A stretch of 64,000 bases of DNA, taken from contig NC_083338.1 in assembly GCF_019175385.1 (NCBI RefSeq), positions 65,380,884 to 65,444,883 of the forward strand, written 5' to 3'. The stretch comes from Lycium barbarum. Its lineage: Eukaryota; Streptophyta; Magnoliopsida; Solanales; Solanaceae. Made by a program: the position numbers and the translations under genes. Below are positions 11,005-23,990 of this stretch, one piece after another. Within the stretch, counting starts at the first letter, position 1. Each line of letters begins with the position of its first letter. The notes under the pieces are model-generated. The model did not search any database, was not told the origin of the DNA, and saw only the letters and a list, made by a program, of their open reading frames with translations.

Positions 11005-11330
11005 AGTCACTTGTACAGACCGTATAAAATTATACGACCCGTATAATGTGCCGTATAATTGTCACAGAGGCGAGATGTGGATGAGGTAATTTCACGGTCA
11101 CTTATACGGACCATATAAATTATACGGCCCGTATAAAGTGCCGTATAAGGGTCACAGAGGCGAGATTTGGAAGAGGTAATTTCATGGTCACTTATACGGA
11201 CCGTATAAAATTATACAGCCCGTATAAAGTGCCGTCAAATGGTCACAGAATCGAGTGGAACGAGGGGCGATTTCACGGTCACTTATACGAACCGTATAAG
11301 TGACCGTATAATTTATCCGACAGATCAGAT
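11005..11330 (+). repeat. U3 tandem array of about 90-bp units with CCGTATAA palindromes
   Basis: Roughly four imperfect copies of a unit of about 90 bp (clear starts near 11091, 11181 and 11272) each hold GGTCACTTATACGG, a TATACGGNCCGTATA palindrome and GTCACAGAGGCGAG. The array lies upstream of the TATA-like box at 11337 and may be a U3 enhancer. Confidence 0.8.
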
Positions 11331-12660
11331 TTCACGCTATTAAAAAGGGACAAAGTCATTATTTCATTTCATTTTTGCTCCAACACTTCAAGAACTCTCT
11401 AGAAACCCTCTCCACTCTTCATCTACAAGAACACAAGAGAAATTTATGATCAACTTCATCAAACTAAGCAAACCAAGTGTAAGGAACTCATTAAAGATCA
11501 TCCTAGTCAAGAAATTTCATTGGAGATGAACTAGGGTTTTGGCTCAAGTGAAGTATTTCCATCCAAAGCTTATTCCTACAACATCTAAGGTAATATTTAT
11601 GGTATTTCCATGTTGTTTAAGGTATTTGAAAGTTAAAACACTTGGATTGTAGAAGGAGATAGAAAATGGGTCATGAATGGGATAGACATTGTATATGATT
11701 GGATATAATAGTGTGCTATGACCATGGATATGGATGAATTGGAAGTGAATTGAGAAGTAAGGATAATGTATGTGATTAAAGAGTATTGTTATGATGTTGT
11801 GAATGATATTATTGATGTTTGGGAGTTGATATACGATATGGATGAAGTCGTATAAATAAAGGAGATGCTGTCCAATTTTCTCTAAGTATTAGTCTTGTAT
11901 TCTAAGCTATCGATTTTCTAATGATAGTATAACTCTAATGAAGGTAGAAACGTTAGCATTGAAGGAGAAAGTGCAAGTGATAAAATAGTTGAACGGAAAG
12001 GTATGTAAGGCTAACCCTTCTTTCATAAGGCATGGTTCTTTGGCCAAATATATATTCTTCTATGAGCCTGTGATGTCCTTCAAATGATTCTATCTTCAAA
12101 AGCTACTAAGCTCATGATTCCCGATATTTTACGATTGTACTAGATTCCTCATATGACGAGTAAGCTTATAAAGGTTGATGTTGTTACACCCCGCGTTTTC
12201 AGAGCAGGAGTATGACATTTACCTCACCGTAGTAAGGGAGTGTCGGAGACGTCCCATAATGTTTTTAAAAGCACAAGCCATGGAAAGTACGTAACAACGA
12301 AGAAAGAGGGTGAATTACGATCTCGTAAGTCGTAATCGGGAAAGAGTATTTTGAAACACGAGAACATGATCATTATTAGTATAACAAGTGATAAATATCA
12401 TGTATGGAGAGTTTCGGAATATTTTGAGATCGAGCAAATTGAAGAAAATAAGTTCGATGAAAAATTTGAGAAATGCTGGAAGGATTTTTATTCAACTTTG
12501 GAGGGCTATATCTCCATGTATAGTTGGAGTTTTAAGGCGTTTCAAAAGCGTAAAATGCAGTTCGTCGAGTCTAGTTTATAATGTAACAAATCGCTCGTTG
12601 ATAGGACCTCGGAGGAGAGAATTATAGACGTTACAAACTAAACTATCGCGCAGAAACAGC

Positions 12661-12753
12661 ACTGCTACAGTACTGCTACAGTACTGCTACAGTACTGCTA
12701 CAGTACTGCTACAGTACTGCTACAGTACTGCTACAGTACTGCAGCTACAGTAC
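12661..12753 (+). repeat. 11-bp tandem repeat TACTGCTACAG
   Basis: About seven head-to-tail copies of an 11-mer end in a degenerate copy. They lie about 10 bp upstream of the TATA-like box of LTR D, the place other LTRs here hold palindromic U3 repeats. Confidence 0.95.
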
Positions 12754-13799
12754 GCCGACCCAATTTAATATAAAAGGGGCAAAAGCCCATTTTTTCTTCA
12801 TCAAAAGCCCCTGAAAAATTCCAGAAAGTTCAGCCATCAAAGGGCTCTCAAATCTCATACAAAATCAAAGATTTTGAGCAAAATTTCAAGCTACAAGTAC
12901 TAATCGAAGTCCGGGCAACGCATAGTCACAAATATAATTTCATTTTGGAGTTGGACGAGCTTGGGAGCAAGTGAAAAATTGAAGATTTTGTTACTTTGGT
13001 AAATACAAGGTATGAATCGTTAAATTTCTTTCTTTATCAACCCATATTAAGAAATAATTGCAAGAATAAGGTGATAGTTTGTTGTATTGATGTTGTTGAA
13101 TTATGAATTGAGGTTTGAAGAAAATTCTGGATAAAATATGTATATAATCATCTTGTAGAATGTTGAAGATGTTGTTATTGATGTGTTGGCATTAATTTCA
13201 ACTTCCTTACGAAAGTAAAGATTATTAAATAGTTGTATCACAAGTGGGTTGGTTGAGAAATTTGGAAAATAGTGTGTGGGTTGTTTTATGGCATATGTAG
13301 TCGTGTATATGTGTTGAATTGTTGAAGAATAATGAGCAAGTTATATTTAGTGTTTTAGTTGTTGTGTTGTAGATTGCATATAGCAAGTAAAGACTTGATA
13401 AGTGTGGTAAAGTATTGGTAATCGGAAGATTATGTATATTGAAGAATAATGTTCTTGCATGGATAGTATGTAATGATATTGGTATGATGGCGTTGGAATA
13501 TATACTATAAGGTTGTTATCGTGTTCATTGGAGTCGGATGGTTTTGAAGAAGGTAATAAATTGAAATCATGCATCTTGGATGAAATATGTGAATTGCTAG
13601 TGCGATTGTTGATTATGTTAATAGTTTGGCCGGGTTTGAATTCCCGGATTGTGTTGGTTGAGATTTTGGCTATGTTGAATGTTGAGGATGGTATATTTAC
13701 AGAGGAAATGCTGCCGAAATTTCGGTAGCCAAGTGTTTCCTTAAGATTTCAACTCTAAGTATACTAATGAGAGTTTTGGTAAAAACGACCAATTTGCAG

Positions 13800-13851
13800 A
13801 TTTTGACGAAATTGTGACGTGAATTTGGAATAGCAAAAGGAGCGGAAAGAG
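13800..13851 (+). other. candidate mini-exon in D LTR
   Basis: A 52-nt segment lies between ACGACCAATTTGCAG and GTATGTAAGG. Length and flanks match those in C1 and C2 although the surrounding LTR belongs to another family. Confidence 0.45.
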
Positions 13852-14640
13852 GTATGTAAGGCTTCACCCTTCTTTCTATGGCATGTCTTAGGTGTAATAA
13901 GTCCGGTACGAGCCTCGGGGACAACTCTGTTCCCCGGAATCCGCACCTAAAGTTTTCTCCTTTTTGTTCAATAGAATTGAATTAGAAAGTGTGTCAATTG
14001 TGGGAAAAACCTCCTAAACCCTTAGCACTTGTATAAATGGGACCCGATTACCCTAAGATCCTCACAAGTAACGTTATGACACGTAATATATGTAAATCAT
14101 ATACGCTACCTCATCCGGCCCGAGGTGGGCCCGTTACTCTCGGATTTTCCTTATAGTCTTGCTTGACTTACTTGAAGTGAATCTAAAGGGAAACTTTAAT
14201 CCCGATTTCGTTAGCAAATGATAAGTACTATGACTTCTCTAACGAGGATACTTCCATGACGATAATGATAACAATGATGTTAGATAAGAGGATATGCCTA
14301 TGATATGTACTACCAGAACGACTCTATGACTAAGATGACTAAGCTATGTATCTTATGTAAACATGAAAATGATAAACTAATTTTCGAATCCTATTTATAT
14401 TCCCTAGCTATGACTTCACTTTCTAAAGACTTCCAAGCCTATGAACTGTCATCTATGACGCCCACGATTGCATTCTATGTTTACTTTAATACTATTCTCC
14501 GTTGACCATCTCACCTTAAAATATTCGTCCCTTCGAGGTGAGACAAGAGCGATCATGAGCATTCCATAATGTACTCGGAGGTCACCGACCTTACGTCACT
14601 CCGATGGCTACATGATTTTCCCTTGGGCTCCCTTGTGTGC

Positions 14641-14683
14641 TTATATGATGTATATTTATATAAAACATGTATATTTATATAAG

Positions 14684-14720
<37 letters not shown>

Positions 14721-14830
14721 GTATATGTATACAAGTTATGTATATGAATACAAAAATATGTGTAGGTACATAAGATGTGTATATGCATACAAAGTACATA
14801 TATGCAAGCTATGTATATGAACCTGGGCTG
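14641..14830. repeat. TA-rich low-complexity tract
   Basis: A (TA)n run near 14690-14714 sits in degenerate TATGTATA/ATACAAG repeats inside LTR D. Frames read here are repeat translations, not genes. Confidence 0.85.
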
Positions 14831-14888
14831 GGGGGAAGGGATACATGGGGGAATGGGAAGGGAAACATGTTTCATTGCTACCTGATCA

Positions 14889-17792
14889 TGTTATGTCCCG
14901 TGATTTCGTATAATGGGAAACTGAGAAAACAATTACGACTTGTGTGTTATAAGGACATATTTTAATTTTTGTGAATATGACTATGTTGGTTATGGAATTA
15001 TTAATGTTAAGACCCCGGGGAAGGCCGAGGATAAATTTGGAATTTCGGGAATTAGTTTCGGGAATTACAAAACGGGACTTTTCTCGAATTGGGCCAAGAA
15101 AAATGCAATGCAAAAATAAGGCCCAAGATCAAATGGGGGTCGGCCATAGTGTGGCCCAAATCTATTTTAAAAGGGGCATGTGCTATGCACATGACCCCAT
15201 AAGTGGATATATACTAAGATCATACTTAGAAATTATCACTAAATAGAACAAAAAAATAAAAATCAAGAACACCTCTAGAAAGAGGCATTCGGCCGAACCA
15301 AAAAGGAAAAGAAAGAAAAAAAATTCCAAGCTTCTTTGTGATCCAAAAATCTTGTTCTTCTCATATTTGTGGAGTACTCAAGACGCTCTCCGACGTGGAA
15401 TAATTAGTTTGGCACGAGGACGACGTTTTCGACAAGTCGGGTTTTCAAGAGAAGGTGAGAATTCTTACCCTTTTATGTTATAGAATTGATGTGAATGTGT
15501 TAAGCATTGGAAGTAGATGGAGATCCCGTAATTTTTAGCGTAAATAGAAAGTCGTGGGTGTGTGTTTGTAGTGTGTTTGGCCGTGAGCCATAGAGAGAAA
15601 AATTGGTGTGAATTGATCCTGGTTAAGTTGGTATAATGTGTTGTTGTGATCCTTATATCGTAAATGATTGATTGTTGAATTAAATTGGCGGTGGAAAACG
15701 AATTCGGATATTATCGGAAAGTATATCAATGTATATTTTGGGTACTAGAGACTTTAGATATGACTTTTTAATGATGTGGATGAATTCGGAATGAAACGAC
15801 GTTAGTTAGCATGTTCGTCGTGAAATTTTGATATTTTGAAGAACTATGGAAATTAATTGATTTTGGTGCAATTTCGTGTATGGTTTGAATTGTAATGAGA
15901 ATGTGGTTGTATAAGTTTGAATGTGGGAATGAATACAAATAGGTAGATGTAGAATTGGAATTTTGAAATTTTGAATGGAAAGTTGCCAACTTAAGAAATC
16001 ATGTAGGACTTTGAAGCTAGAGTGCATTGATTGTTGCTTACATTGTTTGGTTGATGTGTGGGCTGTTGTGGTTGGTTAATTTGAGCCGAGCTACGCCTCG
16101 GGGATGTTAGATTTATAGGGGAAATGCTGCCGAAATTTCGGTAGGCAAATACGGAGTTAAAGGCATTTTTGAGCCTAAGAATCTCAATTGGTAACTTTGA
16201 CCATTTGCAGATTTTTGACGAAACGGGACGGGACTTTTGGAGGAGCTTACGACGTCTGTGAGGTATGTAAAGCTTCCCAATTCTTTATTTGGCATATCTT
16301 AGTGTGTTAGTTGAAAATGAGACCTTCCGGAGCATTTCTGCTCCTCGAAACCCGATCCACAGGAAAGTTACTATTCATTCAATTCGATTGAAGCCTAAAG
16401 GCTCCCTTTTGGCTAGAATGCCATTATTCGTCCGAAACCTATCGAAATGTGGTCGGGTAACCTAGAAATGATTATGTATGACCTTTGGCATATTACTGCT
16501 CGAAAAAGAATATGTTCGCCACCTCACTTCGACTCGAGGTGGGTCCGCTACCCCAAAATGCCCGATTTGCCCTTCGGGCCATCTTTGAGAATAGAGTTGA
16601 ACGTACCACTTCTGATCTTTGGAACATCCTTCCACGGGGTATGTTTGGACTATTCGATGCACTAATCCAGGTTTTGAACTATATGGACCATTTTGGAATC
16701 GTTTTGCAAAATGAAACCTTATGTCGACTAAGTATTCGACTATTTTGTAATAGGATATGATTTATGAGTTTACTTTGTTTTGAAACACTATTTTGAAATA
16801 CGATTTGCATTTGTTTGCTCACGACTCCGCTCGTGCCTTATTATGACTTCGTTCACCGGTTCCCGGGCCGGTTTTGATTCGTGCGCTGTATGATAATTTC
16901 GGCCGTATGCTGTGTTACGGTTCCCGAGGCTTCGCCATAGGGCCCGGTTCCGTTTGGAGTTATGTTGTGATATGGCTCGGGACGCGATACGCTCACCGAT
17001 GATTGTGATTATGTTCGGAGATGTACGGAGATTTGAAACCTTCTGGTGTTATGCTGTGTGTGGCGCCAGCGTCGGAGTGGCGACCACGTTCTTAAGCGTT
17101 TGCATGATTTTATTTGCATAAAACATATGTATATGATTTTGATACCGATTTTGACATACCAGTTTGTACCCCACTTTGACATTTGATTTGCTTTCGGTTT
17201 TGATCTATAATTCTGTACTCCGTGCTTTACATACTCAGTACATATTTCGTACTGACCCCCTTTCTTCGGGGGCAGCGTTTTATGCCCGCAGGTGCAGATA
17301 TCGGTGATCCTCCGCAGTAGGCTTCACTTCTTGCTATTCCGGAGTACTCTTATCCGATCCGGAGTCCACTTTTGGTACAAACTCTTTTGCTTTGTATATA
17401 TTTGGTATATCTGACTATTTGGGTACGGCGGGGCCCTGTCTCGCCACATGTCTCTGTTTTGAGTTCGTAGAGGCCTGTAGTCATATATGTGGGGCGAGGG
17501 TCCTATGTGTTTATTGTCTGATTTTGCTATCGGGTCTTAAAGCGGTCTGTTTGATATGATGGCCCCAAATGGCCCTTTGTATATAATTGTATTTTGACCG
17601 GCGATGTCTATTCCGCCGCTTTGTTTGAGTTTGATTTGATATGACCGCATAAGACATAATCTCGATATAAATTATGTTTGATATAACTTCTTGAAAATTC
17701 TGAAATAAGTTTGGATTCGGAAATGAATATGCGATTTGGTCTGGGTACCCAGGTAGGGTGCCAGTCGCGGCCCACGGGTCTGGGTCGTGACA
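14889..17792 (+). mobile_element. C2: solo LTR inside D
   Basis: This 2904-bp LTR starts TGTTATGTCCCGTG and ends GTGACA, with perfect GATCA duplications at 14884-14888 and 17793-17797. It is a sister of C1 across its length. Donor-like AAG/GTGAG is at 15455, the mini-exon candidate at 16211-16262, hairpins at 17235-17272, an acceptor-like CCCGCAG ending at 17291, and the U5-terminal hairpin just before 17792. It is the innermost insertion of the A3-A2-D-C2 nest. Confidence 0.93.
16211..16262 (+). other. candidate mini-exon in C2 LTR
   Basis: A 52-nt segment is flanked by TTTGACCATTTGCAG and GTATGTAAAG, the same length as in C1 and D. Confidence 0.45.
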
Positions 17793-17895
17793 GATCAGCT
17801 GGCTTATCATCCTGGAAGCGGGGTGCCCGGACGCGGGATATATGGGTGAGCCGGTGTATATCGGCGCTATGTGGGTGAGCCGACATTGCTCGGCG

Positions 17896-18240
17896 CTATG
17901 ATATGACCTACCATGTCATGACCAGACATGCTATGATAAGATATGCTATGGTAAGCTATACTATGACATGATATGATATGATCTACCACGACAGGACATG
18001 ATATGACAAGCTATGCTATGCTATGATACGCTATGACATGTTATGCTATGGTGAGACATGTTATGACACGCTATGCTATGACACGACACGCTATAACATG
18101 CTATGCTATGATATGATGAACCATGATATGATATACTATAGCCTGACATACTATGACACGATATATTATAACGCGATATGCTACGACAAGACAAGATAAA
18201 ATATGATACGATATGATAATACATGACATGGTATAAGTTC
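17896..18240. repeat. degenerate CTATGATATG-type short repeat
   Basis: About 345 bp of imperfect 5-15 bp units built from TATGA, GACATG and CTATG lie in the 3' part of LTR D, just before its hairpin module. Frames across it encode only Ser/His/Tyr repeats. Confidence 0.85.
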
Positions 18241-19748
18241 TATTTTCTATGTCCTATGACTCCACGACATTATTAATTATACACTAAGTTATTGCTTGTG
18301 TTATCTTCCATGTCTTACATACTCGGTACACTATTCGTACTGACGTCCCTTCTTGTGGACGCTGTGTTCCATGCCGCGCAGGTCGGCTGACAGGTGGACT
18401 TGATCCTTAGGAGCTCTACCAGCGGTACTCTACAGCGCTCCAGTTGTTCCGGAGCCTCACTTCAATGGTACTATTTTGTGTATGTATTCTTGGGCACGAC
18501 AGTACTCGGCCCTTTCTATGTATGAGCGTACTATGTCTAGAGGCTCGTAGACAGATATGTACAGTCAGTCAGGTACAATTAGATATACGGTGTTTTATCA
18601 TGTTAATGTTGTTGTATAAAGTGATAACGAAGTTTACTAGTCTATGTTCATAATGACGCTGCTAATGTTAATGTTCAAAAAAATATATATATGGCACCGT
18701 TCATACGGCTTGCTAAGAGGTAAAGGCAAAACGATAGACAAGGGGTGCTTGGTACAAGTATCGGGTACTCGTCACGGCCCCTAGTTGGGTCGTGACAGAT
18801 GTAATGAACGACGATAATAGTGATAATAATGATAACGATGATAATAGTAATGATGCTAAAGATGCTTATGAGCTACTATGTATATGTGTCTATGTATGAC
18901 AATTATGGAACCCCGAGCTTATGAGGCCGGGTAGAATGTATATATTTATGTAACGCGCGCGCACCTCTACAGTTGGGTACGGATAACCCTGAAGCCTTGG
19001 TAGGGCCAGGTATGTGTAACCCTGAAGCCTTGGTTGCCCAGTTATGTATGATAACCGAGCCTAGCCATGGTCGGGTACGTAAAACACTGAACCTTCGTGG
19101 TCGGGTATGCTATGTATATGATATGGATATGTACATGATATAGATATGATTATGATTACTAATATGATATGAATACGAATAAGAACATGTATATGAAAAC
19201 GACTATGGATACGAAATGTAAATGAGTACGGATATGAGTACGGATACAGATATTGATGTAGGTTCACAATTACGCGTTAGAGATGGAAAGTCCCTATGAG
19301 AAGCAAGTAAGTGCCTATGACGACGATACTTTTATCTCCCATCTTATGCTATTTCCTTTGTTGCTTATTGTGCTTGTATAATGATGTTGATCATGCTTTA
19401 CATACTCAGCACATTCTTCGTACTGACGTCCTTTTGTTTGTGGACGCTCCGTCATGCCCGCAGCTGGCCAGGGAGACAGGCTTGATCCATAGCTATATTT
19501 CTCAGGGACTACATAGCGATGCTCCACTTCATTCGGAGCTATAGCTTTTGGGTATTGATTCTTTTCTGTACATATTTATGGGCATAGCGGGGTCTTGTCC
19601 CGCTTATATAATATGACATACTCTCCTTAGAGGCTCGTAGACATGTGTATATAGTTAGATGTGTTTGGCCTTGTCGGCCCATATTTTTGGATGTCATTTT
19701 GTTAGCCTCGTCGGCTTATGTACATTTCTATGGGCATTGCTGTTAGTA

Positions 19749-19749
<1 letters not shown>

Positions 19750-19795
<46 letters not shown>

Positions 19796-19796
19796 A
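19750..19796. repeat. (TA)n(TG)n microsatellite
   Basis: A TA run grades into TG in the U5 part of the A2 3' LTR. No function is assigned. Confidence 0.95.
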
Positions 19797-19946
19797 TTGT
19801 TGTCCAATGGAATTAGCCCGAATAATGGATAGAAAGTATGATTTACCTATGTGGCTCACCTAGAGGTAAATGTGAATGTATGTTAAGAGGTGCCTAGGTG
19901 GGTTAGCACCGGGTGCCCGTCGCGGCCCTCCGATTGGGTCGTGACA

Positions 19947-20312
19947 GGTTGTTTGTGCAAGGGCCTGTGATTTTATTAGCTTGAACCCTCCGAAATTCTT
20001 TGGATCAAAGCTGGATGAGGACCCTCAGAATTTTATTGATGGAATGTTGAGGACACTTCGGTTGATACATGCTTCGGACACCGAATCGGTGGAGTTAGCA
20101 TCCTATAGATTGAGGGATGTTGCGGTTCATTGGTACACGGTTTGGATGGCTTTATAGGTAGCCAATGTGCCTCACCCGGTATGGAAAGAATTTGTAGTTG
20201 CTTTCCTCTAACATTATTTGCCTCCCGAAGTTCAGTGAGCTAGGGCCGCTAAGTTCTTGAATTTGAGGCAAGGGAGCATGAGTGCTTTAAAGTATAGTCT
20301 CCACTACAATTC
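19947..20312 (+). pseudogene. gag capsid fragment of A3, before LTR E
   Basis: This codes for the gag capsid block (LNPPKFFGSKLDEDPQNF, GMLRTLRLIHASDTESV, LASYRLRDVAVHWYTVW) up to KYSLHYNS, then LTR E starts. The same block in A1 is at about 32160-32515. In-frame stops occur (for example TAG near 20155 and TAA near 20209). It starts at the A2 junction, so the gag N-terminus is absent. Confidence 0.85.
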
Positions 20313-20469
20313 TGTCACGACCCAACCCCGTAGGCCGTGACTAGTGCCCGAACTGGGCACCCGAACACACTCATCCAATCCGAATCACATACAGATAGCG
20401 TATACGGGCATAAATATCACACGCTGCCTCAAATTATAACAAACTGTCTCAGTTACATTTCAAACACAA

Positions 20470-20531
<62 letters not shown>

Positions 20532-23291
20532 AGCCGACAAGGCTATCAAATGGCGCAACGGCCCAAAACATATACAAATGCACGCCGACAAGGCGGCCAT
20601 GGCAAGTGGGATCATACTAACACACCCGTACAGAAGTAGGCACAAAACCCACATATACGTCTACAGACCTCTAAACAGACCAACCGAATCATATGGCGGG
20701 ACAGGGCCCCGCCGTACCCCGGAACAAATATATACATATGCAACGAACGAAGATATATACCAAAATGTAGGCTCCGGAATAAGAGGAGCACTCCAAACAG
20801 CAGAAGAGGGTATCCTAAACGGCTGGATCACCAAACTGTGCGTCTGCACCTGCGGACATGAAACGCAGCCCCCCCGAAGAAAGGGGGTCAGTACAAAATA
20901 TGTACTGAGTATGCAAAGCAGAAGATACAGAAAACAAATCTGAGGCATAAACGAAATAGAAGTACAGAACATAAGTGCAAACCCAAAATATCAAAATGTT
21001 TACTCTCAAAATATAAGTCATGCATAGGGCACAGAGAATATGGTCGCCCGCCCGTCGATGGCGCCATAACACAGCATAACACCAGAAGGTTCAAATCTCC
21101 GTATCCCCGTCACACATCATAACACAGCATAACGCCATACACAGCATAACGCCAAATATAAGTGGAACCATCAACACAGCATAACACTGGAATATATCAA
21201 AGTGCGCACGACAACAGAACCGGCCCGGGATCCGGCGAAAGATATAACAGAACGCACGAGCAGAGTCGTGAGTAACCATGTGCACAAAATCATTATCATG
21301 GACTCAAATATAAGTAAAATAATCATACTTGAGAATCAAAATAATAGTCATACCAAATTCTTTCAAAAGTCTTCCGAATTACATAAAGGAAAGTCGCGGG
21401 ACCCACGGACGGGTATCGACCCGAGCCGGGCCCGCCTATGGAGAACATACTCATCATACGCCATACAAACTCCTACGAAGATATCGAAGCAATCCGAGCC
21501 TTTATGTGAAAGATACGGCGTCCATAATTACGGAATTCTTTAAAACAAAACTTTTTGTGAAACATTTGGAAATCAGTTATTTCGAAGACATCAGGATTCA
21601 TATTTCATGACATCAAACATACGAGTGCCAAGAAATATATAAGAGTCATAACATACTCGGATTGCGAATTTAGAATTTCCTCGAGGCTCGTGATATAACC
21701 TATGTATAACTAAGGCATGCCAAAAGAAGGAAGGTTTGAGCTTTACATACCTCGTACGCACTCCAAGCCAGCCCAACTCAAGCTAATCCCAACCTACGCC
21801 TCGGGCTCCCCAAGGTCTACAAATACGCCAACGAATATCAAACATTAGCCATAGGCAGTTAGGCGATTTATTCCAAACTAACACTCAATTCTACAGAAAT
21901 TTGGGCAGCATTTCCCCTGTAAAAAGGCCAACCCCGAGAATTTAACTCGGCCAAATCAACAATCACAACAACAATAACCAACCTAACAACCCCAATGACC
22001 AATCCGAAAGGCAATATAATAATAATAACTCTCTTTTACAACATTCAACAACATTCATAATATTCAATTCGACGGCTTACATTCAAGCCACATCACCGCT
22101 CATACATTCAATTTACAACCCGAACCCATACCAACAATATTCAAGGACATTTTAAACAACTTACACAACATTTCCAACAATCAAACAATTGCTCCAATTT
22201 TCCCAAAAACAGTCCCAAACCCGAGAACCTCGCTATACACACTTCCGACTTTCGAATCATGATTTGCACCAATAATCCACATTCTAACAATGCTATTCTC
22301 ATAAAAATAAAAATTGCATTACTTGCACATAATTCTCCAAATCAGTCCGCAACACTTACCATATCAACTTGCGACATTAAACTCTCATTTCTAACATAAA
22401 AGTCATCACAACAACCACTAAAACACTAAGCGCCATTAATGCGTTCATTGGCATATAGTATGACCCACATTCGGCTATCACCACACATGCATATATTAGT
22501 GATTATTATCCATCTTACACACTACAACAATCAAACATGCTACATAAGATCAATTCATCACCTCCACACCACACAACATACACACACCTCACACGGCTAA
22601 CACACCAAGCACACGACCCATTTCCAACATACCCTATCTCATGATTTTCATCCATTTTAGCATACTACAACATGCATACAACATTTATGACACATAAAAC
22701 AAGATCAAATCTTACCTTTCTTCTTCAACTCCACACTATGCCTAGGGTTTGCGATCTACTAAACGGATGGTTTGATCGCTCCAACAACACTTCCACGATA
22801 CTTAGGGACCTCCAATTAGTGGATTTGCACCAAATAAATATTTTTGGGGTGGCTAAAATTGGACTTGGTTTTTCTTAGGCTTGGCCGAATGGTGTTGGTT
22901 GTTGTTCTTCAACTTTTTGATTTATTTTTCTAAGTGTGGAAGTGCTAGAAGATGACTTAGAAGTCATCTTTTAAGCCCCAAGATGAGCCCTCCAAGTGTC
23001 CATGGTCCACACATGAGTTGGACCATTTAAAATTGGCCACAAAGTGTGTGGGACTACTTGCAAAGCCACACGGCCAAAGGGCCTTTTTTTGCATGATTTT
23101 CAACTTCCAATTATGTGACTTTTGGTCCCAACTTTTCCTAAGTGTTCCATGCCAACAATTTCATGAACAACTTATGTCTCAAAATAAAATCGAAGGTCAA
23201 AAGTCTCGACTTCAAGTCCCGGAATGGTCTTGGCCCTAACTTATCATAGTTAATCCGGATTGTCAGAATGTATAAAATACGGGACGTAACA
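20313..23291 (-). mobile_element. E: solo LTR in A3 gag
   Basis: A minus-strand LTR of 2979 bp, beginning TGTTACGTCCCG at 23291 and ending TGACA at 20313, has perfect AATTC duplications at 20308-20312 and 23292-23296. Gag coding resumes directly after the right copy. On its own strand it has donor-like AAAG/GTAAG at 22715, donor-like GAG/GTATGTAAAG at 21750, hairpins at 20871-20908 and 20695-20713, and the terminal hairpin at 20314-20341. Its start and stem type place it with C and F. Confidence 0.93.
20472..20527. repeat. (TA)n microsatellite
   Basis: A pure TA run in the U5 part of LTR E; frames across it read only Ile/Tyr. Confidence 0.95.
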
Positions 23292-23296
23292 AATTC

Positions 23297-23990
23297 TTTG
23301 GCTAGGTATGCTTCAGCCATTGTAGCGGATATGGGTGACCGAGTGCACCGATTTTTGAAAGGTCTAGGGCCACATTTGAGGGATAGGTGCTTGACTGCGT
23401 CCCTTCAGGATAATATGGATATTTCACGTATTCAAGCCCATGCTCAAAATTTAGAAGAAAGCCTACAACAATAAAGAAGTGAGCGTGAGCAAGATAGAGG
23501 GTATAACAAAAGGGCTAGATCTTTAGGTCCGATGAGTGAGTATAGAGGCGGGCACAGGCAGCGGTGTTTGAGGCATTCAGGCCATTCTATGACTAGTGCG
23601 CCCCCACGGTTTTCAGGCCAGAGATTTGATAGGTCTACTCATTCCAGGCCGAGTCAGAGCTTTTCGGGATCTCGGTTCAGGGGTGATTCGGGTCAGGCAA
23701 AGCCACCCATGCCACGATATTCCCAGTGTGGGAAGTTATATTGGGGTCAGTGCCGATTGGGTTCAGAGGGTTGCTATTCATAAGGTCGACCAGGCCATAT
23801 TATGCGTGATTGCTCCTTAGTTGGTGGTAGAGGTAGGATCCAGCCTTCAGGGTCGATAGCCGAATCTTCATCATCTATACGCCCTATGGGGCCAGGTTCA
23901 CATGCGCCAGTCGGCCATGGTAGAGGTAGAGGGAAAGTCCCCAATTCTAGCGGTCTTCAGCACCGTATTTATGCTTTGGCTGGACGCCAA
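23297..23990 (+). pseudogene. gag C-terminal part and zinc knuckle of A3
   Basis: Gag continues after LTR E: LARYASAIVADMGDRVHRFLKGLGPHLRDRCL, DISRIQAHAQNLEE, an Arg/Ser/Gly-rich RNA-binding tail, and the knuckle region. The first knuckle reads YSQCGKLYWGQC (first Cys is Tyr) and the second CYS-stop-GRPGHIMRDC. Stops at about 23472-23474 and 23781-23783 break the frame. It is a decayed nucleocapsid region. Confidence 0.83.

Larger units (their letters stand above)
12182..18797 (+). mobile_element. D: solo LTR, itself split by C2
   Basis: It starts TGTTACACCCCGCG and ends TGACA, with perfect GATGT duplications at 12177-12181 and 18798-18802, inserted in the A2 3' LTR. Without C2 it is about 3.7 kb. 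A TATA-like TTAATATAAAAGGGG is at 12765-12780, donor-like AAG/GTATGA at 13010, a 52-nt mini-exon candidate at 13800-13851, hairpins at 18323-18361, an acceptor-like GCGCAG ending at 18381 and the terminal hairpin at 18771-18796. The third hairpin of the module is not evident. Confidence 0.92.
4258..19946 (+). mobile_element. A2: broken Ty3/gypsy chromovirus, 3' two-thirds
   Basis: This carries protease, RT, RNase H, integrase, chromodomain, polypurine tract and a 3' LTR, interrupted by solo LTRs C1 and D (with C2). Its 5' LTR and gag lie left of B1, outside the window. At its right end, GTTGT (19947-19951) followed by gag sequence matches the gag text of related copies across that point, so A2 sits in the gag of A3. 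The matching left copy of the duplication cannot be checked here. Confidence 0.85.
10595..19946 (+). repeat. 3' LTR of A2, split by solo LTR D
   Basis: The LTR starts TGTGACACCTCGG at 10595, runs to 12181, and resumes at 18798-18803 through TGACA at 19946; about 2.73 kb without the insert. Sequence after the insert (GATAATAGTAATGATGCTAA) matches the A1 LTR near 30860, which confirms the join. A TATA-like TATTAAAAAGGG is at 11337-11349, a donor-like AAG/GTAAT at 11590, a mini-exon candidate at 11948-12000, hairpins at 19406-19446 and 19586-19604, and the terminal hairpin at 19919-19945. Confidence 0.9.

Noticed and set aside
12661..12753. Regular tandem array as a possible CRISPR
   Set aside because: Units of 11 bp without spacers, inside an LTR of a plant genome: a minisatellite.
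18021..18224. Ser/His/Tyr-rich open frame
   Set aside because: It is the translation of the CTATGATATG low-complexity repeat.
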